DNA of 64,000 bases, from positions 310,001 to 374,000 of the forward strand of contig NZ_JAFBCN010000001.1 of NCBI RefSeq assembly GCF_016907755.1. The letters run 5' to 3'. A program made the position numbers and the translations under genes. The notes beneath the pieces are model-generated. The model saw only the letters and a program-made list of their open reading frames with translations, did not search any database and had not been told where the DNA came from. Numbering within the stretch: the first letter of the stretch is position 1; the number at the start of each line of letters is the position of its first letter. Positions 8,061-16,095 of the stretch are shown piece after piece. The stretch comes from Cellulosimicrobium cellulans (lineage in GTDB: Bacteria > Actinomycetota > Actinomycetes > Actinomycetales > Cellulomonadaceae).

Positions 8061-9926
8061 GTGAACGGCGTGGCCCCAGGAACACTGCTCGTCGCGCGCT
8101 ACCGGCTCGACGAGCAGCTCGCGTCCGACCTGTCGGACGTCACGGCATGGTCGGCGCACGACCAGATCCTCGACCGACCCGTCCGGATCTCGTTGGTCTC
8201 CGGCGCGCACGTCGCCGACGCCCTCGACTCCGCCCGGCGTGCCGCGCTCGTCGTCGACCCGCGCCTGACGCGCGTCCTCGACGTCGGGACGGAGGACGGC
8301 GTCGCGTACGTCGTGACCGAGCGCTACACGGGCATCACGCTGAGCGAGGTCGTCGCGGGCGGCATCGTCGACCCGCAGCAGGCGCGCGCGATCGTCGGCG
8401 AGGCCGCGGCCGCGCTCGAGGTCGCCCGGAGGCGGGGGGTGCACCACCTCGCGCTCCGCCCCGACGCGCTCCGCGTCGACGGCAGCCGCGTCCTCCTCAC
8501 GGGCCTCGGCCTCGACGCGGGCGTGGCGGGCCATGACCAGCACGACGCCGACCAGACGTCGCGCACCGACGCCGTCGGGCTCGTCGCGCTCCTCTACTAC
8601 GCGATGACGGCGCGCTGGGCCGGACCGTCCTTGGACGTCCCCTGGATCGCCCCCGAGGCCATCCACCCCCTCCCGGCGCAGCGCGCGGGCGACGAGGTCC
8701 TCGCGCTCTCGGCCGTCCGCCCCGACGTCCCCACCGAGCTCGACACGCTCTGCGCGCGCGCCTTCGCGGGCACGCACGGCACGGCGGCGGAGTGGACGGC
8801 GCCGCCTGCCGGCGACGCGCCCCGCTCCCCCGCCGACGTCGTCGGCGCGGTCGAGCCCTGGGGCGAGGTCTCGGTCGTCGCGGCCCTGCCCTCGTTCGTG
8901 CAGCCCGCGACGGCGGGCGTGAGCCGCCAGTCGGTCCGCACGGCGTTCGACGGCGCGACGACCGCGCCTCCGGGGACGCCGCCGCCGGCGCCGCCGGTCC
9001 GACGCCCGACGACGGGCCGCATCCACCGCGTGGGGGACGTGCCGGGCTCCGCCGGTCCCGGCGTCGCGTACGCCACCGGGGTCGCCACCGGCGCCACGGC
9101 ATCGGTCCCGCCGCCCGCGCCGGACCCCGCGACCGCGGCGTACGCGGTCCCGCCGCCCCCGGTGGGCTACGACGTCGGGACCGCGACCGTCCAGTACGCA
9201 GCCGCGCCACCGCCCGTGCCCCCGACCACGGACGCACCGCAGGCCTGGAGCGAGCCCGCACCGCGACGGCGAGGCCCGCGCCGGTTCAACGCCACCCCGA
9301 TCGTCCTCGTGCTCGTCCTCGGCATCGTCGTCTGGGGCGTCGTCTGGGCGGTGGGCACCGCGTTCGACGGCTTCCGTCCGCCCTTGCAGACGAGCGAGCA
9401 GGAGACCGGCGACGGGTCCGAGGCCACGTCCGAGGGGGACGGTGGCACCGCAGAGGGTGAGCAGGCCCCCCCGGCGACGGACATCCGGCCCGTGATCGCG
9501 TCCGGCCAGGCCCTCGACCCCGAGGGCGACGCCTCCGGGAACAACGACGGGGAGCACCCCGAGCTCGCACCGCTCGCCTACGACCAGAAGCCCGACACGA
9601 CCTGGTTCTCGCGCCGGTACAACGCCGCGGACTTCGCCGGCCTGCGCTCCGGGATCGGGTTCTCGGTCACGCTCGAGCAGAAGGCACCGGTCTCGACGGT
9701 CGTGCTCGACACCGCCGTCACGGGCGGCAACGTCGAGATCCGCGCCACGAGCCCGGACGCCCCGACCGAGGGCACCGTCCTCGCCTCCGGACCGCTCGCT
9801 CCCGGCGTGGAATTCACGTTCGACCAGCCGGTCGAGGCGGAGTCGATCGTCCTGTGGTTCACCGAGCTGCCACAGAACCCTTCCGGGGAGTTCCGCGCGG
9901 AGATCAACGAGATCCTCGTCTCCTGA
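8061..9926 (+). CDS. Membrane pseudokinase with C-terminal discoidin-like domain
   Basis: A 621-residue protein. Residues about 8-215 follow a Ser/Thr kinase fold, but the catalytic HRDIKP is HLALRP and the DFG position reads GLGLD, so catalysis is unlikely. A Pro/Ala-rich linker (about 230-408) leads to one membrane helix (about 412-434), an acidic stretch and a C-terminal beta-sandwich-like region with a DTTWFSRRY signature. These are the modules that follow the transporter in mycobacterial MviN, where the phosphorylated pseudokinase recruits FhaA. GTG at 8061 is chosen because GGAGG lies five bases upstream; GTG 8070 is possible. Confidence 0.85.
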   Translation: MNGVAPGTLLVARYRLDEQLASDLSDVTAWSAHDQILDRPVRISLVSGAHVADALDSARRAALVVDPRLTRVLDVGTEDGVAYVVTERYTGITLSEVVAGGIVDPQQARAIVGEAAAALEVARRRGVHHLALRPDALRVDGSRVLLTGLGLDAGVAGHDQHDADQTSRTDAVGLVALLYYAMTARWAGPSLDVPWIAPEAIHPLPAQRAGDEVLALSAVRPDVPTELDTLCARAFAGTHGTAAEWTAPPAGDAPRSPADVVGAVEPWGEVSVVAALPSFVQPATAGVSRQSVRTAFDGATTAPPGTPPPAPPVRRPTTGRIHRVGDVPGSAGPGVAYATGVATGATASVPPPAPDPATAAYAVPPPPVGYDVGTATVQYAAAPPPVPPTTDAPQAWSEPAPRRRGPRRFNATPIVLVLVLGIVVWGVVWAVGTAFDGFRPPLQTSEQETGDGSEATSEGDGGTAEGEQAPPATDIRPVIASGQALDPEGDASGNNDGEHPELAPLAYDQKPDTTWFSRRYNAADFAGLRSGIGFSVTLEQKAPVSTVVLDTAVTGGNVEIRATSPDAPTEGTVLASGPLAPGVEFTFDQPVEAESIVLWFTELPQNPSGEFRAEINEILVS

Positions 9927-10049
9927 CGCCCACCGGCCGCCGCGACCGGTGGGCGGGCTCCCACGGATCGGGACCGTCCGCGCCGCGGTGCGTGGACGGC
10001 GCGCGCACCGTGCGCCTGGTCGCCGTAGCGTCGCGAACACCCGTACCGT

Positions 10050-10075
10050 GGAACAGAAGCCGCCCTGGCGGCGTT
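10050..10075 (+). promoter_or_regulatory. SigR/SigH-like promoter of trxBA
   Basis: GGAAC at 10050-10054 and GTT at 10073-10075 are separated by exactly 18 bases. This matches the GGAAT/GGAAC-N18-GTT pattern of the thiol-oxidative-stress sigma factors SigR (Streptomyces) and SigH (Mycobacterium), whose regulons include trxBA. Transcription would start about 40 bases before trxB. Confidence 0.65.
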
Positions 10076-10124
10076 CACACTCTCGCGTGGTCGGCCGCCA
10101 CGCACCGAGCACCGAGGAGAGCAC

Positions 10125-11153
10125 GTGACCGAGCAGTCTGCCGTCCAGAACCTGATCGTCGTCGGGTCCGGTCCCGCGGGGTACACCGCGGCGATCTACG
10201 CGGCGCGTGCGGGGCTGGCCCCGCTCGTGCTCGCAGGCTCCGTCACCGCCGGTGGCGCGCTGATGAACACGACCGACGTCGAGAACTTCCCCGGGTTCCC
10301 CGACGGGATCATGGGCCCGGACCTCATGGAGAACATGCGCAAGCAGGCCGAACGGTTCGGCGCGCGCATCGAGTGGGACGACGCCACGCTGCTCGACCTC
10401 GAGGGACCGGTCAAGACCGTCGTGACCGGCAACGGCGAGACCTACCGCGCCCGCGCGGTCATCCTCGCCACCGGGTCCGCCTACCGCGAGCTCGGCCTGG
10501 ACGACGAGAAGCGCCTGTCCGGGCGCGGCGTGTCCTGGTGCGCGACGTGCGACGGGTTCTTCTTCCGCGACCAGCACATCGCCGTCGTCGGCGGCGGTGA
10601 CTCGGCGATGGAGGAGGCCACGTTCCTCACCCGCTTCGCGGACAAGGTCACCCTCGTCCACCGCCGCGACGAGCTGCGCGCCTCGAAGATCATGGCCGAC
10701 CGTGCCCTGAACGACCCGAAGATCGAGTTCGCCTGGAACAGCGAGGTCGCCGCGATCGGCGGCGAGAACAAGGTCGAGGCGGTGACGCTGCGCGACACCG
10801 TGACCGGCGAGGAGCGCGAGCTCCCCGCGACCGGCCTGTTCGTCGCGATCGGTCACGAGCCGCGCACCGAGCTCGTCAAGGGGCAGATCGACCTGGACGA
10901 CGAGGGCTACATCCAGGTCGTCGGGCGCACCACCGCGACCAACCTCGAGGGCGTGTTCGCGTGCGGCGACGCCGTCGACCACACCTACCGCCAGGCCATC
11001 ACGGCGGCGGGCTCCGGCTGCGCCGCGGCGCTCGACGCGCAGCGCTACCTCACCGAGCTCGCCGACGCCGCCGGCCTGGAGGACCTCGTCGGCACCCCGG
11101 CGACGCCGAACCCGGACGAGCTGCCCGAGGCGCTCGCCGAGCTCCAGGCCTGA
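10125..11153 (+). CDS. trxB: Thioredoxin-disulfide reductase
   Basis: FAD enzyme that uses NADPH to reduce thioredoxin. 342 residues: FAD-binding [10 protein letters not shown] at 14-23, redox-active CATC at 139-142, NADPH-binding [10 protein letters not shown], and a second FAD signature FACGDAVD near the C-terminus. The GTG start has GAGGAGAG six to eight bases upstream. trxA follows after 47 bases, so the two form a thioredoxin operon. The sigM gene that lies between mviN and trxB in mycobacteria is absent. Confidence 0.97.
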   Translation: MTEQSAVQNLIVVGSGPAGYTAAIYAARAGLAPLVLAGSVTAGGALMNTTDVENFPGFPDGIMGPDLMENMRKQAERFGARIEWDDATLLDLEGPVKTVVTGNGETYRARAVILATGSAYRELGLDDEKRLSGRGVSWCATCDGFFFRDQHIAVVGGGDSAMEEATFLTRFADKVTLVHRRDELRASKIMADRALNDPKIEFAWNSEVAAIGGENKVEAVTLRDTVTGEERELPATGLFVAIGHEPRTELVKGQIDLDDEGYIQVVGRTTATNLEGVFACGDAVDHTYRQAITAAGSGCAAALDAQRYLTELADAAGLEDLVGTPATPNPDELPEALAELQA

Positions 11154-11200
11154 CGCAGCGACCGTCCACACACCACCGAGTCCTACCGCAGGAGGTCACC

Positions 11201-11533
11201 ATGCCGACCGTTCCGGTCACCGACGACACCTTCCGTGCCGAGGTCCTCGAGTCCGAGGTCCCCGTCCTCGTCGACTTCTGGGCGACGTGGTGCGGCCCGT
11301 GCCGCCAGGTCGCGCCGATCCTCGAAGAGCTCGCCGAGGAGTACGGCGGCAAGATCAAGATCGCCAAGCTCGACACGGACGCGAACCCCGAGACGACCGG
11401 CGCCTACGGCATCGTGTCCATCCCCACGCTGAACGTCTACGTGGGCGGCGAGCTCCAGAAGTCGATCATCGGGGCGCGCCCCAAGCGCGCGCTCACCGAG
11501 GAGATCGACGCCGTGCTGGCCACGGCCGTCTGA
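11201..11533 (+). CDS. trxA: Thioredoxin
   Basis: Small dithiol reductant, 110 residues, with active site WCGPC (cysteines 31 and 34) and the cis-proline segment SIPTL. Residues FWATWCGPCRQVAPILEEL are canonical. A strong GGAGGT lies four bases before the ATG. It is the second gene of the trxBA unit and ends at a strong hairpin terminator. Confidence 0.97.
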   Translation: MPTVPVTDDTFRAEVLESEVPVLVDFWATWCGPCRQVAPILEELAEEYGGKIKIAKLDTDANPETTGAYGIVSIPTLNVYVGGELQKSIIGARPKRALTEEIDAVLATAV

Positions 11534-11552
11534 GCCTCACCCGTCCACCGCC

Positions 11553-11591
11553 CCGGAGGGCGGACCGCGAGCACCGCGGTCCGCCCTCCGG
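11553..11591 (+). terminator. Terminator hairpin after trxA
   Basis: A perfect 17-bp stem (11553-11569 with 11575-11591) and a five-base loop start 19 bases after the trxA stop. No T tract follows, which is common in high-GC actinobacteria. Confidence 0.8.
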
Positions 11592-11635
11592 CGTCTTCAC
11601 GGGATCCCCCGATGCACCGTGCCACACTGGGGGTC

Positions 11636-12964
11636 GTGACTGGACCGACACCTCCCCCGCAGCAGCCCGCTCCCAGCGGCACCCGCCTCGACCCGTGGTT
11701 CGGTGCCTACGCAGAGCGAGCGCACGGGATGCGAGCGTCGGAGATCCGGGCCCTGTTCGCGGTGGCGAACCGCCCCGAGGTCGTGTCGCTCGCCGGCGGC
11801 ATGCCGTACCTCGAAGGACTCCCGCTCGACCAGATCGCCGACACCATGCAGCGCCTCGTCGCGACGCGTGGCGCGACGGTCCTCCAGTACGGCTCCGGGC
11901 AGGGCGACGAGACGCTCCGTGAGCAGATCCTCGACGTCGTCCGGCTCGAGGGCATCGAGTGCCACCCCGACGACGTGGTCGTGACGACGGGATCGCAGCA
12001 GGCGCTCGACCTCGTGACCAGGATCTTCGTCGACCCCGGTGACGTCGTCGTCGCCGAGGCGCCGAGCTATGTGGGAGCCCTCGGCGTCTTCCGTTCCTAT
12101 CAGGCGGACGTCGTGCACGTGCCCCTCGACGAGCACGGTCTCGTCCCCGAGGCGCTCGAGGAGACGCTCGCCCGGCTCGCCGCGGACGGTCGCCGCGTCA
12201 AGCTGCTCTACACCGTGCCGAACTTCCACAACCCCGCCGGGGTGACCCTCGCCGCGGAGCGCCGCCCGCGCATCCTGGAGATCGCGCAGCGGTACGGCGT
12301 CCTGGTCATCGAGGACAATCCCTACGGCCTCCTCGGCTTCGACGGGCAGACCCTTCCCGCGCTCCGCTCGCTCGACGAGGACGGCGTCCTGTACCTCGGG
12401 TCGTTCTCCAAGACCTTCGCGCCCGGGTACCGGGTCGGCTGGGTGGTCGCGCCGCACGCCGTGCGCGAGAAGCTCGTGCTCGCGAGCGAGTCGGCGATCC
12501 TGTGTCCCTCCAACGCCTCGCAGCTCGCGATCGCCGCGTACCTCGACACGTGCGACTGGAAGGGTCAGATCAAGCAGTTCCGCGAGCTCTACCGGGAACG
12601 CCGAGACGCCATGATCGGCGCGCTCTCCGAGCACCTCCCCTCAGCGAGCTGGACCGTGCCCGACGGCGGCTTCTACACGTGGGTGCAGCTCCCCGAGGGC
12701 CTCGACGCGCGGTCCATGCTCCCCCGCGCCGTCACCGCACGCGTCGCGTACGTGCCGGGTACCGCCTTCTACGCGGACGGCACCGGCTCGAGCCACGTGC
12801 GCCTCTCCTACTGCTTCCCGACCCCCGAGCGGATCCGTGAAGGAGTCCGACGCCTCGCTGGGGTCGTCAACGCCGAGCAGGAGCTCGTCGAGATCTTCGG
12901 GACCAACGCCGAGCTCGACCCCGACGTCACGGACGTCGAGAACCCCTCGCCCAACCTGGCCTGA
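11636..12964 (+). CDS. PLP-dependent aminotransferase (class I/II, MocR/LysN-like)
   Basis: Fold-type I aminotransferase, cytosolic; the substrate cannot be assigned (2-aminoadipate, aromatic or branched-chain amino acids are all possible). From GTG 11636 it has 442 residues. The cofactor lysine is K259 in GSFSKTFAPGYRVGW; VPNFHNPAGV and IEDNPYG carry the usual PLP contacts. There is no N-terminal GntR domain. The GTG at 11636 is preferred because a -10-like CACACT ends seven bases before it; ATG 11612 is the alternative. It precedes the D-Ala-D-Ala-ligase gene, with a 69-base gap. Confidence 0.88.
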   Translation: MTGPTPPPQQPAPSGTRLDPWFGAYAERAHGMRASEIRALFAVANRPEVVSLAGGMPYLEGLPLDQIADTMQRLVATRGATVLQYGSGQGDETLREQILDVVRLEGIECHPDDVVVTTGSQQALDLVTRIFVDPGDVVVAEAPSYVGALGVFRSYQADVVHVPLDEHGLVPEALEETLARLAADGRRVKLLYTVPNFHNPAGVTLAAERRPRILEIAQRYGVLVIEDNPYGLLGFDGQTLPALRSLDEDGVLYLGSFSKTFAPGYRVGWVVAPHAVREKLVLASESAILCPSNASQLAIAAYLDTCDWKGQIKQFRELYRERRDAMIGALSEHLPSASWTVPDGGFYTWVQLPEGLDARSMLPRAVTARVAYVPGTAFYADGTGSSHVRLSYCFPTPERIREGVRRLAGVVNAEQELVEIFGTNAELDPDVTDVENPSPNLA

Positions 12965-13033
12965 AGCACCTCACCACGACGCCGAGGCGGCCCTCACCGG
13001 GCGATGCCGGCACCGAACAGGAGTCCGTCAACA

Positions 13034-14089
13034 GTGGACACGACCACGGGTACCCCGGCGGCCACGGGCGAGGCTGCCACCGCAGCCAAGACCGACACGC
13101 AGCGCCCTGACCAGCACCTTCACCTTCTTCGTCCTGACGACGCCGTCCCCCCGGGCGGGCACGTCGCCATCCTCGCGGGCGGCCTCTCCCACGAGCGCGA
13201 GGTCTCGCTGCGGTCGGGACGCCGCGTCGCCGAAAGCCTGCGCGCCGCCGGCCTCGAGGTGACCGTCCACGACGTCGACGCCGATCTCCTCCCCTTCCTC
13301 GCCGCGTCCCGTCCCGACGTGGTGTGGCCGCTCCTGCACGGCGCGAGCGGTGAGGACGGATCGATCCGCGACGTGCTCGAGCTCGTCGGTGTGCCGTACG
13401 TCGGCACCGGGCCGCGGGAGAGCCGCGCGGCCTGGAGCAAGCCCGTCGCGAAGAGCGTCGTACTGGGTGCAGGCCTGTGCACGCCCGAGTACGTGACCCT
13501 CCCCCAGAGTCTGTTCCGTGAGCTCGGCGCCCAGCCCGTCCTGGACGCCGTCGTCGCGCGGCTGGGCCTCCCTCTCGTCATCAAGCCCACGCACGGCGGT
13601 TCGGCGCTCGGCGTCACCCTCGTCGAGCGTGCCGACCAGCTCCCGCGCGCCATGGTGGACTGCTTCGCCTACGGCGACGTCGCCCTGATCGAACGTGCCG
13701 TGCGCGGCGTGGAGCTCGCGGTCAGCGTCGTCGACCTCGGTCAGGGGCCGGAGGCGCTGCCGCCGGTCGAGATCGTCACGACCGGCCCGTACGACTTCGA
13801 CGCGCGGTACAACCCCGGCCGGACCGAGTACTTCGCTCCGGCGCGCCTCGACGACGACGTGCTGGCCGTCGTCCGCGAGGTGGCGGTTCGGGCACACGTC
13901 GCGCTCGGCCTGCGCGACCTGTCCCGCACCGACGTCATCCTCGACCCGGACGGCGTCGTGCAGTTCCTCGAGGTCAACGTCGCACCGGGCATGACCGAGA
14001 CGTCCCTCCTCCCCCAGGCCGCGCGCGCTGCCGGCCTCGACCTGGGTCATCTCTACCGCTCGCTCGTCAACGCCCACGTGCGCCACTGA
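13034..14089 (+). CDS. ddl: D-alanine-D-alanine ligase family ATP-grasp protein
   Basis: Probably joins two D-alanines with ATP to supply peptidoglycan precursors. 351 residues. Seen: GGLSHEREVSLRSG near the N-terminus, LLHGASGEDGSIRDVLE, VIKPTHGGSALGV (ATP-grasp) and FLEVNVAPGMTETS (metal and substrate site). GTG 13034 has AGGAG ten bases upstream; ATG 13004 would add ten residues. Mycobacteria carry the amidase gene cwlM in this interval, so this is a different envelope gene. Another ddl may exist elsewhere, and related ligases such as a D-Ala-D-lactate type are not excluded. Confidence 0.85.
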   Translation: MDTTTGTPAATGEAATAAKTDTQRPDQHLHLLRPDDAVPPGGHVAILAGGLSHEREVSLRSGRRVAESLRAAGLEVTVHDVDADLLPFLAASRPDVVWPLLHGASGEDGSIRDVLELVGVPYVGTGPRESRAAWSKPVAKSVVLGAGLCTPEYVTLPQSLFRELGAQPVLDAVVARLGLPLVIKPTHGGSALGVTLVERADQLPRAMVDCFAYGDVALIERAVRGVELAVSVVDLGQGPEALPPVEIVTTGPYDFDARYNPGRTEYFAPARLDDDVLAVVREVAVRAHVALGLRDLSRTDVILDPDGVVQFLEVNVAPGMTETSLLPQAARAAGLDLGHLYRSLVNAHVRH

Positions 14090-14125
14090 GCCTCGTCGCG
14101 TGCCGCCATACTCGACGGCACGCCA

Positions 14126-14141
14126 TGTTTCACGTGGAACG
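14126..14141. other. parS site 1
   Basis: TGTTTCACGTGGAACG, 14 of 16 matches to the ParB-binding consensus TGTTTCACGTGAAACA. It lies 36 bases after the ddl stop. Confidence 0.75.
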
Positions 14142-14270
14142 TCGGTTCGTCGTCGACGACCGCCCGGCTCGTCCGGCCGCCCTCGATCCTCGTCGTTCGC
14201 GCCGGTCCCTCGGGCGATACGTGAGGTGACGCGCCGTGTCGACTCACTGGCGAGAGGGCACGATCGGCGC

Positions 14271-14591
14271 ATGACTGCGCTCACCCTCTCGGGCGAATGG
14301 TGGCTTTGTCCTGGCTCGGGACGACGTTCGGAGCGAAACTGTGACGCGGTGCTCCGCGAGATGGACCTGGAACTGAGCCCCGACCACGAGCTGGCGGGCA
14401 AGATCGCAGGTGTCGAGGCCCGGTTCCGGTCCACCGACGACGTCGTCGTCAGGCTCGTCGACGAGACGTTCGCACTGGTCCGCCCGACCTGGACGGGCCG
14501 TGTCGAGAGTCCACCGTGGCCGGCATGGACCCGACTCGGCGACGCGGCAGCGGCCTCTGAGGCGATCGCACGGTGGGAGAAGTGGCGTTGA
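14271..14591 (+). CDS. Small hypothetical protein
   Basis: 106 residues starting MTALTLSGEWWLCPG. I do not recognise the family. Its protein-like composition (many Glu, Asp, Val and Trp, no low-complexity Arg runs) and the use of G/C third positions support coding. A tryptophan-rich patch (PTWTGRVESPPWPAWTRLG) sits in the second half. No membrane segment or signal is seen. A GAGAGGG lies about ten bases before the ATG. It stands alone between parS site 1 and the gene-poor partition region. The start is uncertain, as the frame is open further upstream. Confidence 0.5.
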   Translation: MTALTLSGEWWLCPGSGRRSERNCDAVLREMDLELSPDHELAGKIAGVEARFRSTDDVVVRLVDETFALVRPTWTGRVESPPWPAWTRLGDAAAASEAIARWEKWR

Positions 14592-15350
14592 GTCCTCGGC
14601 GATCCCTCCGTCGCGCGGTCACGTGATGAGGGCGGCGGGCCCCCCGAACGTCGGGCCATCGTGTTCGTGTCCTTGAGGCCATCTGTCCTCGCCACTGCGT
14701 GAACAGGTGACCGGACTGCCCGATCATGTCGCGCCGCGTGTCGGTCGCCCGATCTTGCCCCTGCAGGCGAGCGACCACGTGTGCGCGAAGCGATCAGGTC
14801 TACCTGCTGGTCGAACGCTGCAGAGGTCACGGCTCGGAGCCCGCTCCGAAGCAGCGTGCCCCGCTTCCTGACGAGCGGTCGTGCCGCCTCCCCGCACACC
14901 GATGTCGGGCATTCTCCGGGTCGCGCGACGCCGATTCGAGGAACTGCGATGCTTGGCAGGAATGAGCTCCACGGTTCACCCGTCGAGCGACGCGTCCGGG
15001 GAGGCGGCCAACCTGACGCTGATCTCTTCCGTCGACGGCGCCGTTGACGCCTGCCCGTCAGGCCGCCGTGCGGCCGTCCGATGCCGTCATGCGCGGGTTT
15101 CGGTGGATGAATCCCGGCCACACGATGCTCGTCCTACGACGACCACGGCCCCGAGTGCTGCGCCGGGCGGTTCGCGGGGTGGCGCGTTCTGTCCCGAACG
15201 GCGCCTGAGCGGCGTGTGCGGCACTCTCACGGAAGCAGGATTGCGCGCGGATGGCTCGCGGAGTTGCTGGAGCTTTCGGCACTCCGGCGTCTGTCGCGGT
15301 CCCACTCCTCAACCATGCCCGGGGCTCCCCGGCGGCGCTGGGAGGATGCC

Positions 15351-15366
15351 CGCTTCACGTGAAACA
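15351..15366. other. parS site 2
   Basis: CGCTTCACGTGAAACA, 14 of 16 matches to the parS consensus. Intergenic. Confidence 0.75.
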
Positions 15367-15401
15367 CCGTGCCCTTGCTGGTACGGGCCGCTGGGGCGCG
15401 A

Positions 15402-15417
15402 CGTTTCACGTGGAACA
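15402..15417. other. parS site 3
   Basis: CGTTTCACGTGGAACA, 14 of 16 matches to the consensus. It starts 51 bases after the start of site 2. Confidence 0.75.
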
Positions 15418-15621
15418 TGCCGCTCCCTGCGCGTGGCCACTCGGTCTCGTGATGTGCGAGCGGTGCCCCGCGCGATAGCCCTCTTCGCCATTGCCCCCGA
15501 GTCGCGGGGCACTGCGATTGCGGCGCGCCGTCCGCAGGACCGGTGAGCGAAGTCCTCCGGGCCGTCGACACGCACGCGAGGCGATCGATGAGGTAGCCGA
15601 TACCGCCTCGCGCTCCATGGA

Positions 15622-15637
15622 CGTTCCACGTGAAACG
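15622..15637. other. parS site 4
   Basis: CGTTCCACGTGAAACG, 13 of 16 matches to the consensus, about 60 bases before the tandem repeat. Confidence 0.65.
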
Positions 15638-15699
15638 TAGCCGTGCTAGAGGGCGCGGTGCGCATGTGTGCCGAAGAACCGGGCGGTCGGGGCCACCGA

Positions 15700-15808
15700 T
15701 CGAGAACTCGGCTGGTCGAGAACTCGGCTGGTCGAGAACTCGGCTGGTCGAGAACTCGGCTGGTCGAGAACTCGGCTGGTCGAGAACTCGGCTGGTCGAG
15801 AACTCGGC
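15700..15808. repeat. 16-bp tandem repeat, 6.8 copies
   Basis: Six full identical units of TCGAGAACTCGGCTGG starting at 15700, 15716, 15732, 15748, 15764 and 15780, plus a 13-base seventh unit. Each unit contains the near-palindrome CGAG-AA-CTCG. There are no spacers, so it is not CRISPR. Identical units imply recent expansion, so copy number may vary among strains. Confidence 0.95.
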
Positions 15809-16095
15809 CATGACGCGGCGCTGCAGTCCCGCGGGACACCTCACGAGTGCGCGTGATCGCCGTCGTAACCTCCTCGCACGGAGGGCGCCGCGACGCCCCT
15901 CCCCCGCGTACCGGTCACGTGTACCGTCGGTACCGGAATCACCGCCAGCGCGTGCCGTGGCGCACACGACATGCACGGAGCCCGCCTCCTGGCGGCGCAG
16001 CATGAGGCCGGGACCACCGCTGGTACTCACGAGCACCCCATGGCGGTCCCGGCCGGGTTCCGACGTCGCCTCACACGTCGGCAGTGCGCATCTGG

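Larger units (their letters stand above)
14592..16095. other. Gene-poor 1.5-kb partition region
   Basis: No convincing coding sequence on either strand. The open frames translate to Arg/Ser/Pro-rich shadow-like peptides, and base composition looks less GC-rich than the flanks. It holds three parS sites (15351, 15402, 15622) and a 16-bp tandem repeat (15700-15808). It probably acts as a ParB loading and condensin-recruitment zone. Confidence 0.7.

Noticed and set aside
14881-15546. Plus-strand open frame of about 220 codons in the gene-poor region
   Set aside because: Composition rich in Arg, Ser, Pro and Cys without family features; no ribosome site; it crosses two parS sites.
15700-15808. 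Tandem repeat considered as a CRISPR array
   Set aside because: Units are contiguous with no spacers, the unit is 16 bp, and no cas gene is present.
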